Part shown: positions 16,726-26,161 of the stretch, one piece after another
How positions within the stretch are numbered: position 1 is the first letter of the stretch
Layout: each line of letters starts with the position of its first letter
Source of the DNA: Bacteroides eggerthii
GTDB taxonomy: Bacteria > Bacteroidota > Bacteroidia > Bacteroidales > Bacteroidaceae
Reading direction: 5' to 3'
DNA: 64,000 nt
NCBI RefSeq assembly: GCF_025146565.1
Contig: NZ_CP102258.1
Coordinates: 620,001-684,000 of the forward strand
Made by a program: the position numbers and the translations under genes
The notes under the pieces: generated by a model
The model's database searches: none
Seen by the model: only the letters and a program-made list of their open reading frames with translations
What the model was told of the DNA's origin: nothing

Positions 16726-19113
16726 TTATTTTTTCAAGGCTTTATCTACCTCCAAATCAACACCTTCCCAACCTTTTTTACAAGTCCAGGCTGTAGCTGG
16801 AGAAGACCAATATTCATCTGATTCCGGCAGACCAAGGGCAACAAATACAGCAGTACATAAATACAAACTACCTGTAGAAATGTAAGTTTCTCCAATATGA
16901 GGCTGATAACCGGCAAAGCCGACTCGCAACCAGCCTTCCGGATTGAATGTCCCCGGAGCATTAATCTGACGATTAATCACAGCAGTCAACGCACATCTCA
17001 CTTGAGCGGGAGTTACTTTAGTAGGAAGTAACTTTCTGTATGCAACATCAGACAAAGCATGGAAAGCACCAAAACGATATGCTAATGAACGACCTATTAT
17101 CGGGAAAGTACCTTCGGGAGAAATCAATCTTTCCTGTTGTTCTGCATAACGCGCATAACGACTAAGCTCCAGATCATAAGGAATAGCTCCTTCCAAGCCA
17201 TGCTTTTTCATAACAGCCAAGACTTCAACCATCATCGGATGTATAACAAAGCTATTATAATAATCCAAATGGAAATCTGCGCCATCACCATACCAACCAT
17301 CACCTTTATACCATTGAGCAAAGCGATCACAAGCATATTTCACCCGTTCATATTCCCATTCACCCGTAAATTCCTTTAACGCAGCTTCTACCATGGCAGC
17401 AAAGAACAACCAATTGGTTTCGGAAGGTTTAATTACTCTTGACGATTTCAGTTCTTTAATTACCCTTTCTTGCGTCGTTTTATCGAGTTTATCCCACAAT
17501 TGCGTACGTGCTCTTAATAAACCATGAGCTAGAAATGCAGCATCTACCAGCGGTTGACGGCCTTTGTTAAAATTAAGATAATCAGGAGAAGCCGGATTTA
17601 CACCATTAACAATTGATTTTAAAGACAAATCAATATATTCGGCACGTAGTCTACCTTCTATCGTACTGTCAGGTCCTAATTCTAACCAAGCGGAAATGCC
17701 TGTAATCAATCGTCCTAAAGCCTCAAGATGGGTTACTTCCCTTCTTTTCTGCATATCGGCAGCAATGGATTCAACTGGCATATTCTTACGAAGTTCACCT
17801 TTTGCCATATTACTGAGTAATGGGTAAGAAATACGATGTAACGCACTCAACCATGCCGCACGATCCTCATTTTCTGAAAATGCCGTAATAGTTTGTACCA
17901 CAGGACGAGCTTCCAACAAATTCTTATAACGGATAAGAGCTTCTACAAAATAATAATCCGCATAGGTAAGAGGTGCATCTATCTCATATTGTTTTCCCAT
18001 GAAACCGGTACAATGCTGTATGATGAAATGGTTGTTATCCCCCACTTTCTTTGCACGATATGCGGGAGAAGCCAATGACTTTATCTGTTGTTCTCCAATA
18101 GAAAGAAATTGTTCACCCAACTCGCCAGGTACATACGTACTCAGTTCTACGAAAGCGGATGCCATAATAGCACCGGCTGAAGCATCTCTATCCGCTTTTG
18201 GAATATTAGGAGCATCAAAATCCCAATACGGAATTTTGTCCTTTGGCAGACGTGGATGATTCATGATAAATTTACCAACCTTTATAGCATGGTCCAAATA
18301 TTCTTTTTTTCCAGTCTGGCGGTACATCATAGTAAATCCGTATAATCCCCATGCCTGTCCACGAGACCAAGCCGACTGGTCATTTACCCCTTGATGGGTA
18401 ACCTGATTTAATACCTTACCGGTAATTGTATCATAACTAACTACATGATAAGAGCTACCGTCCGGACGAAAATGATTCATCATCGTGCGATCCGCATGTG
18501 ATTTCGCTTTCTTATAATAAGAATTGTCCCCCGTCATAGAAGAAGCTACTGTAAGCAATTCCAAATTCATCATATTATCAATGATTACAGAGAATTGCCA
18601 TTTTTTACTGTTCCATGAACGGGTACATCCCGTTACCGGATGAAAGCGGGTAGATAAAGACTTGGCAGCCGTTTCTATCACTTCTCTATAAGCCTCATTG
18701 TGTGTAAGGCGGTAACCGTTTCCAAAACTACAGTTGATAATAAATCCGACATCATGATTACTTGTTGTATATTTCTGCTTTTCCACACGTGATGTCATTT
18801 CTTCTGCAGCAGCCCTAACCTGCGGATCATTACTATATTCATAACAATACCACAATGTACCGGGATAAAAACCACTTGTCCACCAAGGCGATTCACAAGT
18901 AATCATTTTACCGTCCTTTGCTGTTCTAGGAAGTATGCCTACTTGACCTTGCATCTCACTGAACATAGACATTGACTGCTTGACAGAGAAGTCAAGAGCC
19001 TCATCTACTACTTTTTTCATGCCTTTCGATACTGCACACGCCGATGACGCGAAACACGCTAACAGGACTAAACTGATAATTAAAGTTTTTTTCTTGTTTC
19101 TCATTACCCTCAT
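16726..19113 (-). CDS. GH88-DUF2264 fusion enzyme
   Basis: About 795 residues joining two enzymes. I place the start at 19113 (or 19104), just before the signal peptide KKTLIISLVLLACFASSACA; an in-frame upstream start at 19248 would put 45 poorly conserved residues ahead of it. Residues ~30-400 are a GH88 unsaturated glucuronyl hydrolase: SNHDVGFIINCSFGNGY (D121), VIIDNMMNLE (D179), DQSAWSRGQAWGLYGF and CTGFMGKQYEIDAPLTYADYYF. From ~415 to the end is a DUF2264 domain with WLELGPDSTIEG, DFHLDYYNSFVIHP and GRSLAYRFGAFHALS. The fusion suggests stepwise removal of an unsaturated uronate and the next residue in the periplasm. It opens the last gene block of the PUL after a 542-bp gap. Confidence 0.88.
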   Translation of the reverse strand: MRVMRNKKKTLIISLVLLACFASSACAVSKGMKKVVDEALDFSVKQSMSMFSEMQGQVGILPRTAKDGKMITCESPWWTSGFYPGTLWYCYEYSNDPQVRAAAEEMTSRVEKQKYTTSNHDVGFIINCSFGNGYRLTHNEAYREVIETAAKSLSTRFHPVTGCTRSWNSKKWQFSVIIDNMMNLELLTVASSMTGDNSYYKKAKSHADRTMMNHFRPDGSSYHVVSYDTITGKVLNQVTHQGVNDQSAWSRGQAWGLYGFTMMYRQTGKKEYLDHAIKVGKFIMNHPRLPKDKIPYWDFDAPNIPKADRDASAGAIMASAFVELSTYVPGELGEQFLSIGEQQIKSLASPAYRAKKVGDNNHFIIQHCTGFMGKQYEIDAPLTYADYYFVEALIRYKNLLEARPVVQTITAFSENEDRAAWLSALHRISYPLLSNMAKGELRKNMPVESIAADMQKRREVTHLEALGRLITGISAWLELGPDSTIEGRLRAEYIDLSLKSIVNGVNPASPDYLNFNKGRQPLVDAAFLAHGLLRARTQLWDKLDKTTQERVIKELKSSRVIKPSETNWLFFAAMVEAALKEFTGEWEYERVKYACDRFAQWYKGDGWYGDGADFHLDYYNSFVIHPMMVEVLAVMKKHGLEGAIPYDLELSRYARYAEQQERLISPEGTFPIIGRSLAYRFGAFHALSDVAYRKLLPTKVTPAQVRCALTAVINRQINAPGTFNPEGWLRVGFAGYQPHIGETYISTGSLYLCTAVFVALGLPESDEYWSSPATAWTCKKGWEGVDLEVDKALKK

Positions 19114-19655
19114 TTTAAGGTTTAACTTTACATTTATATTATTTCTGAACGATACAAAGGAAGCTGAATCTACATTCTTAGCATAACACAATAGTTCTGA
19201 TTTAAATAAAAATTGTACATGAACTGTTCTGAGCCACTCTACTTTCATTATTTCACCCTAAATAGAACTAAAACAACAATATCTTTTATTCAAACTTTCA
19301 TGTTTTCAGAATGTAATCCCGATTTCAAATGACAACCAATTCTCTACCTGCCGTAGATAGTTCTTTCCAATATCACATTTAGTTAATCCTCCTAAATATT
19401 GTATCTATACTTCTCTGCAAGTTTCAACAGAGATACCATGATATCTTAGAATTGTTTCATATTCATACTTCTCTAAATGACTTCAAAATTTTCGCCCCCC
19501 AGTTGTTCCAAGAGTCTAATGTACTCTCAAAATAGGGGAGCAGCAAAGGCTAATCGGAGACCGTTACTCTATCTTTTTCCTGACCATGTATACAAACATT
19601 AGTACATACAAATATCTATAATAGATAAGCGCTTTCTTCATCCCGTTTTACTTGA
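19114..19655. other. 542-bp gap upstream of the GH88-DUF2264 gene
   Basis: No believable gene or RNA is visible. It holds a TTGTACA site at 19213-19219, about 100 bp before the start, shared with other promoters of this locus, and a near match to the -7 box (TTCCTTTG on the minus strand at about 19155-19162). Its size suggests the block from 19113 to 8464 has its own promoter. A C6 run lies near 19494-19499. Confidence 0.4.
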
Positions 19656-22313
19656 TTAATCCATTTTGAGAATTCGTATCGCAGTAATCATTGTTTCTCC
19701 TTTTATTGGAATAAAATCAACGGTAAGTCCTTTTTTAGCCGAAATAGTTACCGGTATCTTGCAAATCATCGGTCTTCTCACTCCCACTTCCTTAGCAACA
19801 TCAAGTGATGATAATACACGCATTCCATTGATATCTACATGAAATAACCGTTCAGTAGCCTTCTCTTTTTGTACAATATTATCCAGTTGATAAGCCAAAT
19901 CAACAACATCCGCACCTGAGAGTTCTGTCCAATACAAATAAACTACATATCTTCCATCAGGTAAGTCTGCCTTAAAACTATTCAACCCACGCCGTTGAGT
20001 TTGGAAAATCGGATCTTGTTCCGTTCCATAGATATTTAAATTAGAAGCAGGTTGAGAACCCCGCTTTGTTCGCGCCCGAAAAGCTTTTCCTCCTACATAT
20101 CCCCAACCGCCAGATGTATACTCCCGCTCTGGTTGCCAAGCTAAAGAAGCAGTCTTATCTTCAAAATGACGGGCTGTACCAAACAACATGTTTAACTCTG
20201 TAAAAGACTCTTTGTTATCAAAAGAATCAGGAACTAATTTCATATTCACTCTACAGAAATCTTTAACATAGCTCCCCTGAGACACTCCTTCCGCTTCCAA
20301 TTGATTAATACCATTAATAAACGGTACATTAAATTGAGCTATTCCATTTTCCGCTTTCATTACTGCAAGCATTTTTCCATTTACTTTCAAGTTAACCTGT
20401 TTTAAATTAGTATAAACAGATACCGGATAATAACAAACTCCTGAATTGTCAGCAACACCAGACCTATTATACCAATCCGAGCCACCTATTGCTACATACG
20501 GTTCCTTACTAAGCATAGCTTTATAATATCGATAAGTATCTTTAGGTATTCTATCTAAAGTAACTAACCCCTTGCAATTAACATGAGGAATAGCATCCAT
20601 CCTCTCCTCTGAATGGAAATCGTTCAGATTCCACACAGCTGAACCTACAACAAACTTACGCTGTATTATCTGGGGTAAATAATGGCGATGATACATAACT
20701 CCATAATCTACAGAAAAATCAAAACGTTCTGGTTTAAATGAATGAATTCGAGCATCAACATCTGCACCATATTCACTTATTATAATAGGCTTGTCTGGAT
20801 ACTTTTGATGTATTGTATCCAAAATCGCTTCAAATCCACTGAATTCTCCCCCATACCAGCCATTATATAAATTCATTCCTAATATATCAGATAGATTTAT
20901 CAAATTTGCTTCCTCATAAGCAGCCAAGTTTCCATGACATGGAAGCATCGTAGCCCTTCCCGGATCAACCTCCTTAGCTGTATTCTCTATACGCTCCGCT
21001 ATATGATACAAATATTTCAAATACTCATCTTTTTTTATAGACGACTCTGAATTATAAAGAGGACGTAACATGATTTCATTCATATAAGCCCAAATGCAAA
21101 CAGAGGGAGAGTTAAAACACTGATAAATCATCTCTTTCATCATTTCAACACAATTGTCTGAGAACTTCTGACTCATAGTAATAGTGTTAATCACCGGAAT
21201 TTCCACAGAAGTCACAATTCCTAGCCGATTACAAGCAGCCAATACCATTTCGTCTTGGGGATAATGGGCAATACGTAAAAAGTTACCTCCCATCGCATGT
21301 AGCAATTCTATATCACGAACATGCATTTCATCTTTTAGAGCATTTCCCATACCTAAATGACATTGATGTCGATTAGTCCCCAATAACTTTACCGCTTTTC
21401 CATTCAATTCAAAACCTTTTTCTGCAGAAAACGAACAAGTTCTAATACCAAAAGTATTACTAACTTCATCAAGCAACTTTCCCTCATTATCCCAAAGACA
21501 TGTTTGCAGCCTATACAAATTAGGACGCTCTATCTCCCACAATTCAGGATGATTTACTACAATTTGGATATTAAAGGCCTGTTCTCTTTCAGTGTTTACA
21601 ATTACTTTCTTTTTACTTGTAGCTACACATTCACCTGTAGCTGAATAAATTTTATGTTCCACAAAAATCTTGCTACGCTCTGCCTGCGTATTACTCAACA
21701 TTGTACATATATCTACCAAGGCTTTTTCCTCAGTTATTTCCGGCGTATTCACATATACTCCTGAAGAAGCATAGTGAGTAGTAGAAATATGAATAGGAGA
21801 AACAGAAATCAGAGAGACATCACGATAAATTCCACCAAAAAAAGTGAAATCAGCAGAAAGGGGTGGAATTTCAGGATCGTACGAATTATCGACGCACACA
21901 ACCAACTGATTTTCTCCTTCTCTTATATAAGGAGTAATATCAAAACAGAAGAAAGTATATCCTCCGATATGTTCACCAACCCTATGGCGATTAACAAAAA
22001 GTTTAGTACGCTGATTTGCCCCCTCAAAGAAAAGATACAAAGATCTGCTCAACATAACACTATCCACTTGTATATTCTTACGATACCATCCTGTACCACG
22101 ATAAAAACCTGGAAAATCATCGACACAATCTTCTGCATTCCAAGTATGTGGAATTGAAACCATACTCCAGCCATCCTCACCAATATCAGAAGTACCTAGC
22201 CGAAATTGCCAAGAATCATTAATACTATATGTTATGCGAGGGTTGTTTTCTGTAGAATACGCTTGGAATATTCCCCAAAAGATAAGAATTAATAAGATGC
22301 AAAGTTTTTTCAT
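19656..22313 (-). CDS. GH2 glycosidase with C-terminal malectin-like domain
   Basis: An 885-residue secreted enzyme (signal peptide LCILLILIFWGIFQAYS). The GH2 layout is complete: sugar-binding jelly roll (IPHTWNAEDC, GTGWYRKNI), immunoglobulin-like domain, then a TIM barrel with acid/base E413 in AYMNE and nucleophile E514 in IISEYGAD. Residues ~730-885 look like a malectin-type beta-sandwich. GH2 enzymes of this form are exo-beta-galactosidases, beta-glucuronidases or beta-mannosidases; the sequence does not decide which, though a uronate-containing substrate is plausible from context. It lies 77 bp after the GH115-like gene, and no gene follows for 542 bp. Confidence 0.9.
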   Translation of the reverse strand: MKKLCILLILIFWGIFQAYSTENNPRITYSINDSWQFRLGTSDIGEDGWSMVSIPHTWNAEDCVDDFPGFYRGTGWYRKNIQVDSVMLSRSLYLFFEGANQRTKLFVNRHRVGEHIGGYTFFCFDITPYIREGENQLVVCVDNSYDPEIPPLSADFTFFGGIYRDVSLISVSPIHISTTHYASSGVYVNTPEITEEKALVDICTMLSNTQAERSKIFVEHKIYSATGECVATSKKKVIVNTEREQAFNIQIVVNHPELWEIERPNLYRLQTCLWDNEGKLLDEVSNTFGIRTCSFSAEKGFELNGKAVKLLGTNRHQCHLGMGNALKDEMHVRDIELLHAMGGNFLRIAHYPQDEMVLAACNRLGIVTSVEIPVINTITMSQKFSDNCVEMMKEMIYQCFNSPSVCIWAYMNEIMLRPLYNSESSIKKDEYLKYLYHIAERIENTAKEVDPGRATMLPCHGNLAAYEEANLINLSDILGMNLYNGWYGGEFSGFEAILDTIHQKYPDKPIIISEYGADVDARIHSFKPERFDFSVDYGVMYHRHYLPQIIQRKFVVGSAVWNLNDFHSEERMDAIPHVNCKGLVTLDRIPKDTYRYYKAMLSKEPYVAIGGSDWYNRSGVADNSGVCYYPVSVYTNLKQVNLKVNGKMLAVMKAENGIAQFNVPFINGINQLEAEGVSQGSYVKDFCRVNMKLVPDSFDNKESFTELNMLFGTARHFEDKTASLAWQPEREYTSGGWGYVGGKAFRARTKRGSQPASNLNIYGTEQDPIFQTQRRGLNSFKADLPDGRYVVYLYWTELSGADVVDLAYQLDNIVQKEKATERLFHVDINGMRVLSSLDVAKEVGVRRPMICKIPVTISAKKGLTVDFIPIKGETMITAIRILKMD

Positions 22314-22390
22314 ACAATAGACATTATAATAAATTAAATAATAAAGTGGCCTTTATATTTAGTATAAACTCTAAAACTCTTTTCTTACAT

Positions 22391-24460
22391 TTATTTTTCA
22401 CCATACCTATCACGAAGATTATGTAACAGTGTTAGTTTTGCCGGAATGTTAAATTTCCCATGTGATTTGTCTCCAGCGTACCAATCGGTAAATATATCAT
22501 GCTGAGTAGAATAAAGCGCTTCTTGTGCTGTTTCTAAATACTCTATGGATAAGTCCAGATGCTCAGTCCTCTTCTCCGTATATTTATAGGCTCGCAAAAA
22601 ATGATAAAGTGAATGACTTAATGCTGCCATATAATGACAAGGTGCACTTAAATTATCATGAAAAAAACAACGATATTGTTCGGGCAACCGAGGCATAAGT
22701 TCGGCACAACGTTGAGCTACTTTATCAAACCTGCCGAAAGTACGTTCCATGCCAGACAGCAACGAATCCACCTGATTGCTCCCTTCTATACGAAACGAGC
22801 GTCCTGATACACGTTCACGTATAATTTCTTTTAAAGGATTAGGAGAGAAATGCTCAAAATGTTCACTAATCTGTTTGAACACTCGTGCATAACGTAAATC
22901 ATGGAATATAAACTGGCACTCCAATCCCGGGAATTCAGCGCTCTTTTGCTCCCAATACGCATGGTAATAATCACGATAAAGTTGCATTACTTCTTTTGCA
23001 TGCTTTTTCCCAAAATAACGAACACAAAAATCATAAAGGAACTCATCCGTATCATAAGTAACCATATCCCACATCATAGATGCATTGGCAGATAATTCCA
23101 TTACAAATTCACGAAGATTTCCGGCATTAACTACTGATAAAGCTAACGAACGACGACTGTTAACATAGCGAAAATTAAACTCCATTTTCCAAGGTCCTTC
23201 TGCCGCAGCTAAATGGGCTCCGGTAGAAGTAAACTGAAAATTCATATAATAACCTAATTTAACCCGAGTTGCAGTATCAAAAGATACAATGTCATCATTA
23301 GGATAATGGTCACGGCGGGCAGCAACAAAAGTCCACAAAATATTATCACCGACGGGCGGCCTCAAATAACCTTTAGCCAAGAGATCCGACAGTTCATCAT
23401 AAAAAGTGACACGCACAAAAGGATTAGGATTGCCCGTTCTTTCTTTTATCATATCAAGTTGAATACGTAACATCCGATTGATAACTTCCGCACGTTCCTT
23501 CTCACCCACAGGAGCGTCTTCAAAAGCTGCCCAATAAGGTTGATCGCCTATACCTCTGAAAGCAATAGTCCAAAGATTTTCCTGTCCACAACGGCATACT
23601 GTCTCAATACTATATTGCCAAAATTCCCGTAGAGACTTTTCGTCAGAAAGTAACAATTTTGGAGGAGTAATTCCACGTACCTTGCACCAATACTCCTTCC
23701 AAGTTACTAAATTATTATTGCAAGCAGTATGGTGAGTTGAAGAAAGTATCAAACCATATTTATGGAGCAGGGACACCGATTCCGCCAATTTATAATCCGG
23801 GTAAGTGACTGTCTGCTCCATTTCCACTGTATTCAATTTCAAACGTAACATAGTCTCTAACCACACTTCGTTATTTTGTAATGTACGTTGCCGCCACGGC
23901 GTAAAAAGTTCTGTATCATTAGGGAACCAAGCTCTGTAACGTACTTGTGGAGATTTATAAAAATAATCAAGATTACAAGGGATCTCAATCTGTTCTTTTT
24001 TTTGAGGTCTCCATGAAGAAAAGAACCACAAAGGAGGAACATCCAGAAATTTCTCACTAAAAGTATATATAGCATAGATCGCTCCACGCATATCTTTTCC
24101 TGTCAAATAAATCCGTTTAGTCGAAGCGTCTGCATATAGACGATGAGACTCAAAGCCATCTAAAGAACGAAGTTCCGATTTATCCACGTTAGGATTAACA
24201 GTAGATTCATTAACTATAATTAGTTCGATACTTCCCGCTTCTCTATCAGTCGGAACAGAAACAATAGAAGGACGAAAGCCCATTACGCTCTTAAAATCAC
24301 GCTGTAACGTCGCAACTGCCAATTTTATCGGTGGCAATTCTCCGTCAGAAACAACTATACGAAAATTACCTTCACTCAAAACGAGAGAATTCATGCAAGC
24401 AAATATCCATACAGACCGAATGATAAACAATAGTAAGAAAATAAAGCGTTTATTTTTCAT
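22391..24460 (-). CDS. GH115-like secreted protein (divergent)
   Basis: About 689 residues from the ATG at 24460, which directly precedes a signal peptide (RFIFLLLFIIRSVWIFAC). An upstream in-frame start adds only 11 residues. The N-terminal part resembles GH115 alpha-glucuronidases: RGAIYAIYTFSEKFL followed by an aromatic segment, then YKSPQVRYRAWFPND. The protein is shorter than typical GH115 (roughly 800-1000 residues), the barrel segments are divergent and I could not identify catalytic residues with confidence. A role on alpha-linked glucuronic acid is inference. It follows a terminator at 24492-24533, which may lower its expression relative to the susCD genes. Confidence 0.6.
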   Translation of the reverse strand: MKNKRFIFLLLFIIRSVWIFACMNSLVLSEGNFRIVVSDGELPPIKLAVATLQRDFKSVMGFRPSIVSVPTDREAGSIELIIVNESTVNPNVDKSELRSLDGFESHRLYADASTKRIYLTGKDMRGAIYAIYTFSEKFLDVPPLWFFSSWRPQKKEQIEIPCNLDYFYKSPQVRYRAWFPNDTELFTPWRQRTLQNNEVWLETMLRLKLNTVEMEQTVTYPDYKLAESVSLLHKYGLILSSTHHTACNNNLVTWKEYWCKVRGITPPKLLLSDEKSLREFWQYSIETVCRCGQENLWTIAFRGIGDQPYWAAFEDAPVGEKERAEVINRMLRIQLDMIKERTGNPNPFVRVTFYDELSDLLAKGYLRPPVGDNILWTFVAARRDHYPNDDIVSFDTATRVKLGYYMNFQFTSTGAHLAAAEGPWKMEFNFRYVNSRRSLALSVVNAGNLREFVMELSANASMMWDMVTYDTDEFLYDFCVRYFGKKHAKEVMQLYRDYYHAYWEQKSAEFPGLECQFIFHDLRYARVFKQISEHFEHFSPNPLKEIIRERVSGRSFRIEGSNQVDSLLSGMERTFGRFDKVAQRCAELMPRLPEQYRCFFHDNLSAPCHYMAALSHSLYHFLRAYKYTEKRTEHLDLSIEYLETAQEALYSTQHDIFTDWYAGDKSHGKFNIPAKLTLLHNLRDRYGEK

Positions 24461-24491
24461 AATCCAATATACGTAAAAAACGAATCTATCC

Positions 24492-24533
24492 AAAAATTCC
24501 CGACCTGTACTGTATTCTTTCAGGCCGGGAATT
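24492..24533 (-). terminator. Internal terminator or attenuator in the PUL
   Basis: The arms 24495-24507 and 24521-24533 pair over 13 positions with one mismatch (core AATTCCCG/CGGGAATT), and five T's follow on the minus strand. It lies between the GH50-like lipoprotein gene and the GH115-like gene, separating susC-susD-BACON-GH50-like from the downstream enzymes. Confidence 0.75.
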
Positions 24534-24581
24534 CTTCATCTAATTAGGAAATATTTATGTAAATAATCTCTTGATATTTTA

Positions 24582-26138
24582 TCAATTATCAAAAAAATCA
24601 ACAAGATTGTATACATTGTAATTTACCTCTTGCATAAACTTGGCCAAATAAGGATACATCTTATAATAATTATCATAAACCCCCTTATTAGCAGGTTTTC
24701 CACCATTGTCACTCCCATCATCATCTTGGTATTTAAACCAATGCCAGCCCACACAGTTCTTAGCTTCCAATAATCCTAATGTAAAGTGCTGATAAGCATA
24801 AGCCCGATCCTCTTGTCTGGGTACCGAAAAACCAGCTCCTGAAAGATTATTTAAATCAGAATCCTCTGTTCCTTTGGTATAAAACTCTGTTACAAGGAAA
24901 GGTTTTCCTGCCCACGTATCCCAATCTTTCACATAAGTATCCAATTCCGGACTCCAACGACTATAATAGTTAATGGATATAATGTCACAATATTTGCCAC
25001 AAGCTTCTACTACATTTTTCATGTACTTAGGTGTGCCATGCAAACGAGTTCCTAAATACATCATACCAGAGTCAAATGCGTCAATAGCTTCCCTCACTCC
25101 CTTATAATAAATTTCTGCTAAACGACCGGCAAACTCAGTATTCAATGCTGCTGTAACTTTTTCAGCTCCCTTTTCTTTCATAAAAGCGTCAGCCGCTTTA
25201 CGGGCAAGATCATTCTCATCTGCAATTTTCAAGAACTGATCTAATATATTGCTACCCCCTGTAGAGAAGTTTATCTCATTATCGGAAAAAAAGCCCAGAA
25301 CATTAGGGTCTCCCTTATAAGGAGCCAACGCCTCTTCTACATAGTTCTTACAGAATGTCATCCAAGCTTCTTCATTTAACACCAACCCCAGTAAATTTTC
25401 CGATTTACCTCCCGGATACGCATATCCATTCGTCGATTTAAACTTACTAAGAAAGCCAAATGAAGGTGCAAGCGTCATCGGCGCATCAGGATGTGCCATA
25501 TTATGGGCCTGTATCTTTTCATAAGTATCCGTACAGAAAGCTCCCGTACCGTGAAAGCCGATAGATGCCAACTCTGCTTGTGAAGTAGCCAACCAATTCT
25601 CATCCGAACCAAAACGTTCCATCCATGCCGCACGATTACGTTCAGAGCTACCATAACGTACCGAAGTAACACTTCTTTCATAACGGGGATAGCCTTCCGG
25701 ATCAACAATCCACCAACGGCCATCAGCCCCTTTAGTAACATGAAAACGGCCCGTCGCTTCAAATTTAATCCCGGTAGTAAGACTACCATATTTATTAGTA
25801 ATAGCTTTATAATCTTCTTCCGTCAAGACTTGAGGCTCATAATCAGCCATATAAGCTACGATCCGCGTATCTCCAGGCGTCCAACGGCTTACAGGCTTAA
25901 ATTCACTAGAGTAATTTACCGTTATTGGGCGATAAGGTTTACCTATCAATGAAGGCTTGTATGCCTGCATTTTTCCAGGTTCAGGTAACCCTTCAATTAT
26001 CTCATTATACTTAGGATCCTCATTGAGAACCACATCAGGTGGCATAAAATTTGGATCTTTTACTTCATAATCAGTGCATGAAACAAAAAATGCTCCACTT
26101 GTAAAAAGTGCTACTATATAGAAGGATTTCATCGTCAT
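24582..26138 (-). CDS. GH50-like (agarase-like) surface lipoprotein glycosidase
   Basis: A 518-residue lipoprotein with lipobox FFVSC (Cys21), followed by acidic residues that suggest surface export. After a ~120-residue linker region, a TIM-barrel domain carries RWWIVDPEGYPRYERSV, typical of GH50/GH42-like clan A enzymes. Candidate acid/base is E288 (GFFSDNEINF) and candidate nucleophile E418 (FLVTEFYTKG). GH50 enzymes act on agarose, but this one is distant and the true linkage is unknown. Its position right after susC, susD and the BACON gene suggests it is the endo-acting surface enzyme that feeds the transporter. It is 23 bp downstream of the BACON gene. Confidence 0.65.
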   Translation of the reverse strand: MTMKSFYIVALFTSGAFFVSCTDYEVKDPNFMPPDVVLNEDPKYNEIIEGLPEPGKMQAYKPSLIGKPYRPITVNYSSEFKPVSRWTPGDTRIVAYMADYEPQVLTEEDYKAITNKYGSLTTGIKFEATGRFHVTKGADGRWWIVDPEGYPRYERSVTSVRYGSSERNRAAWMERFGSDENWLATSQAELASIGFHGTGAFCTDTYEKIQAHNMAHPDAPMTLAPSFGFLSKFKSTNGYAYPGGKSENLLGLVLNEEAWMTFCKNYVEEALAPYKGDPNVLGFFSDNEINFSTGGSNILDQFLKIADENDLARKAADAFMKEKGAEKVTAALNTEFAGRLAEIYYKGVREAIDAFDSGMMYLGTRLHGTPKYMKNVVEACGKYCDIISINYYSRWSPELDTYVKDWDTWAGKPFLVTEFYTKGTEDSDLNNLSGAGFSVPRQEDRAYAYQHFTLGLLEAKNCVGWHWFKYQDDDGSDNGGKPANKGVYDNYYKMYPYLAKFMQEVNYNVYNLVDFFDN

Positions 26139-26161
26139 GGTTATTCTTTTTAATGATATTT

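Noticed and set aside
19114..19248. Longer start of the GH88-DUF2264 protein at 19248
   Set aside because: It adds 45 residues before a complete signal peptide, so the start at 19113 or 19104 is more likely.
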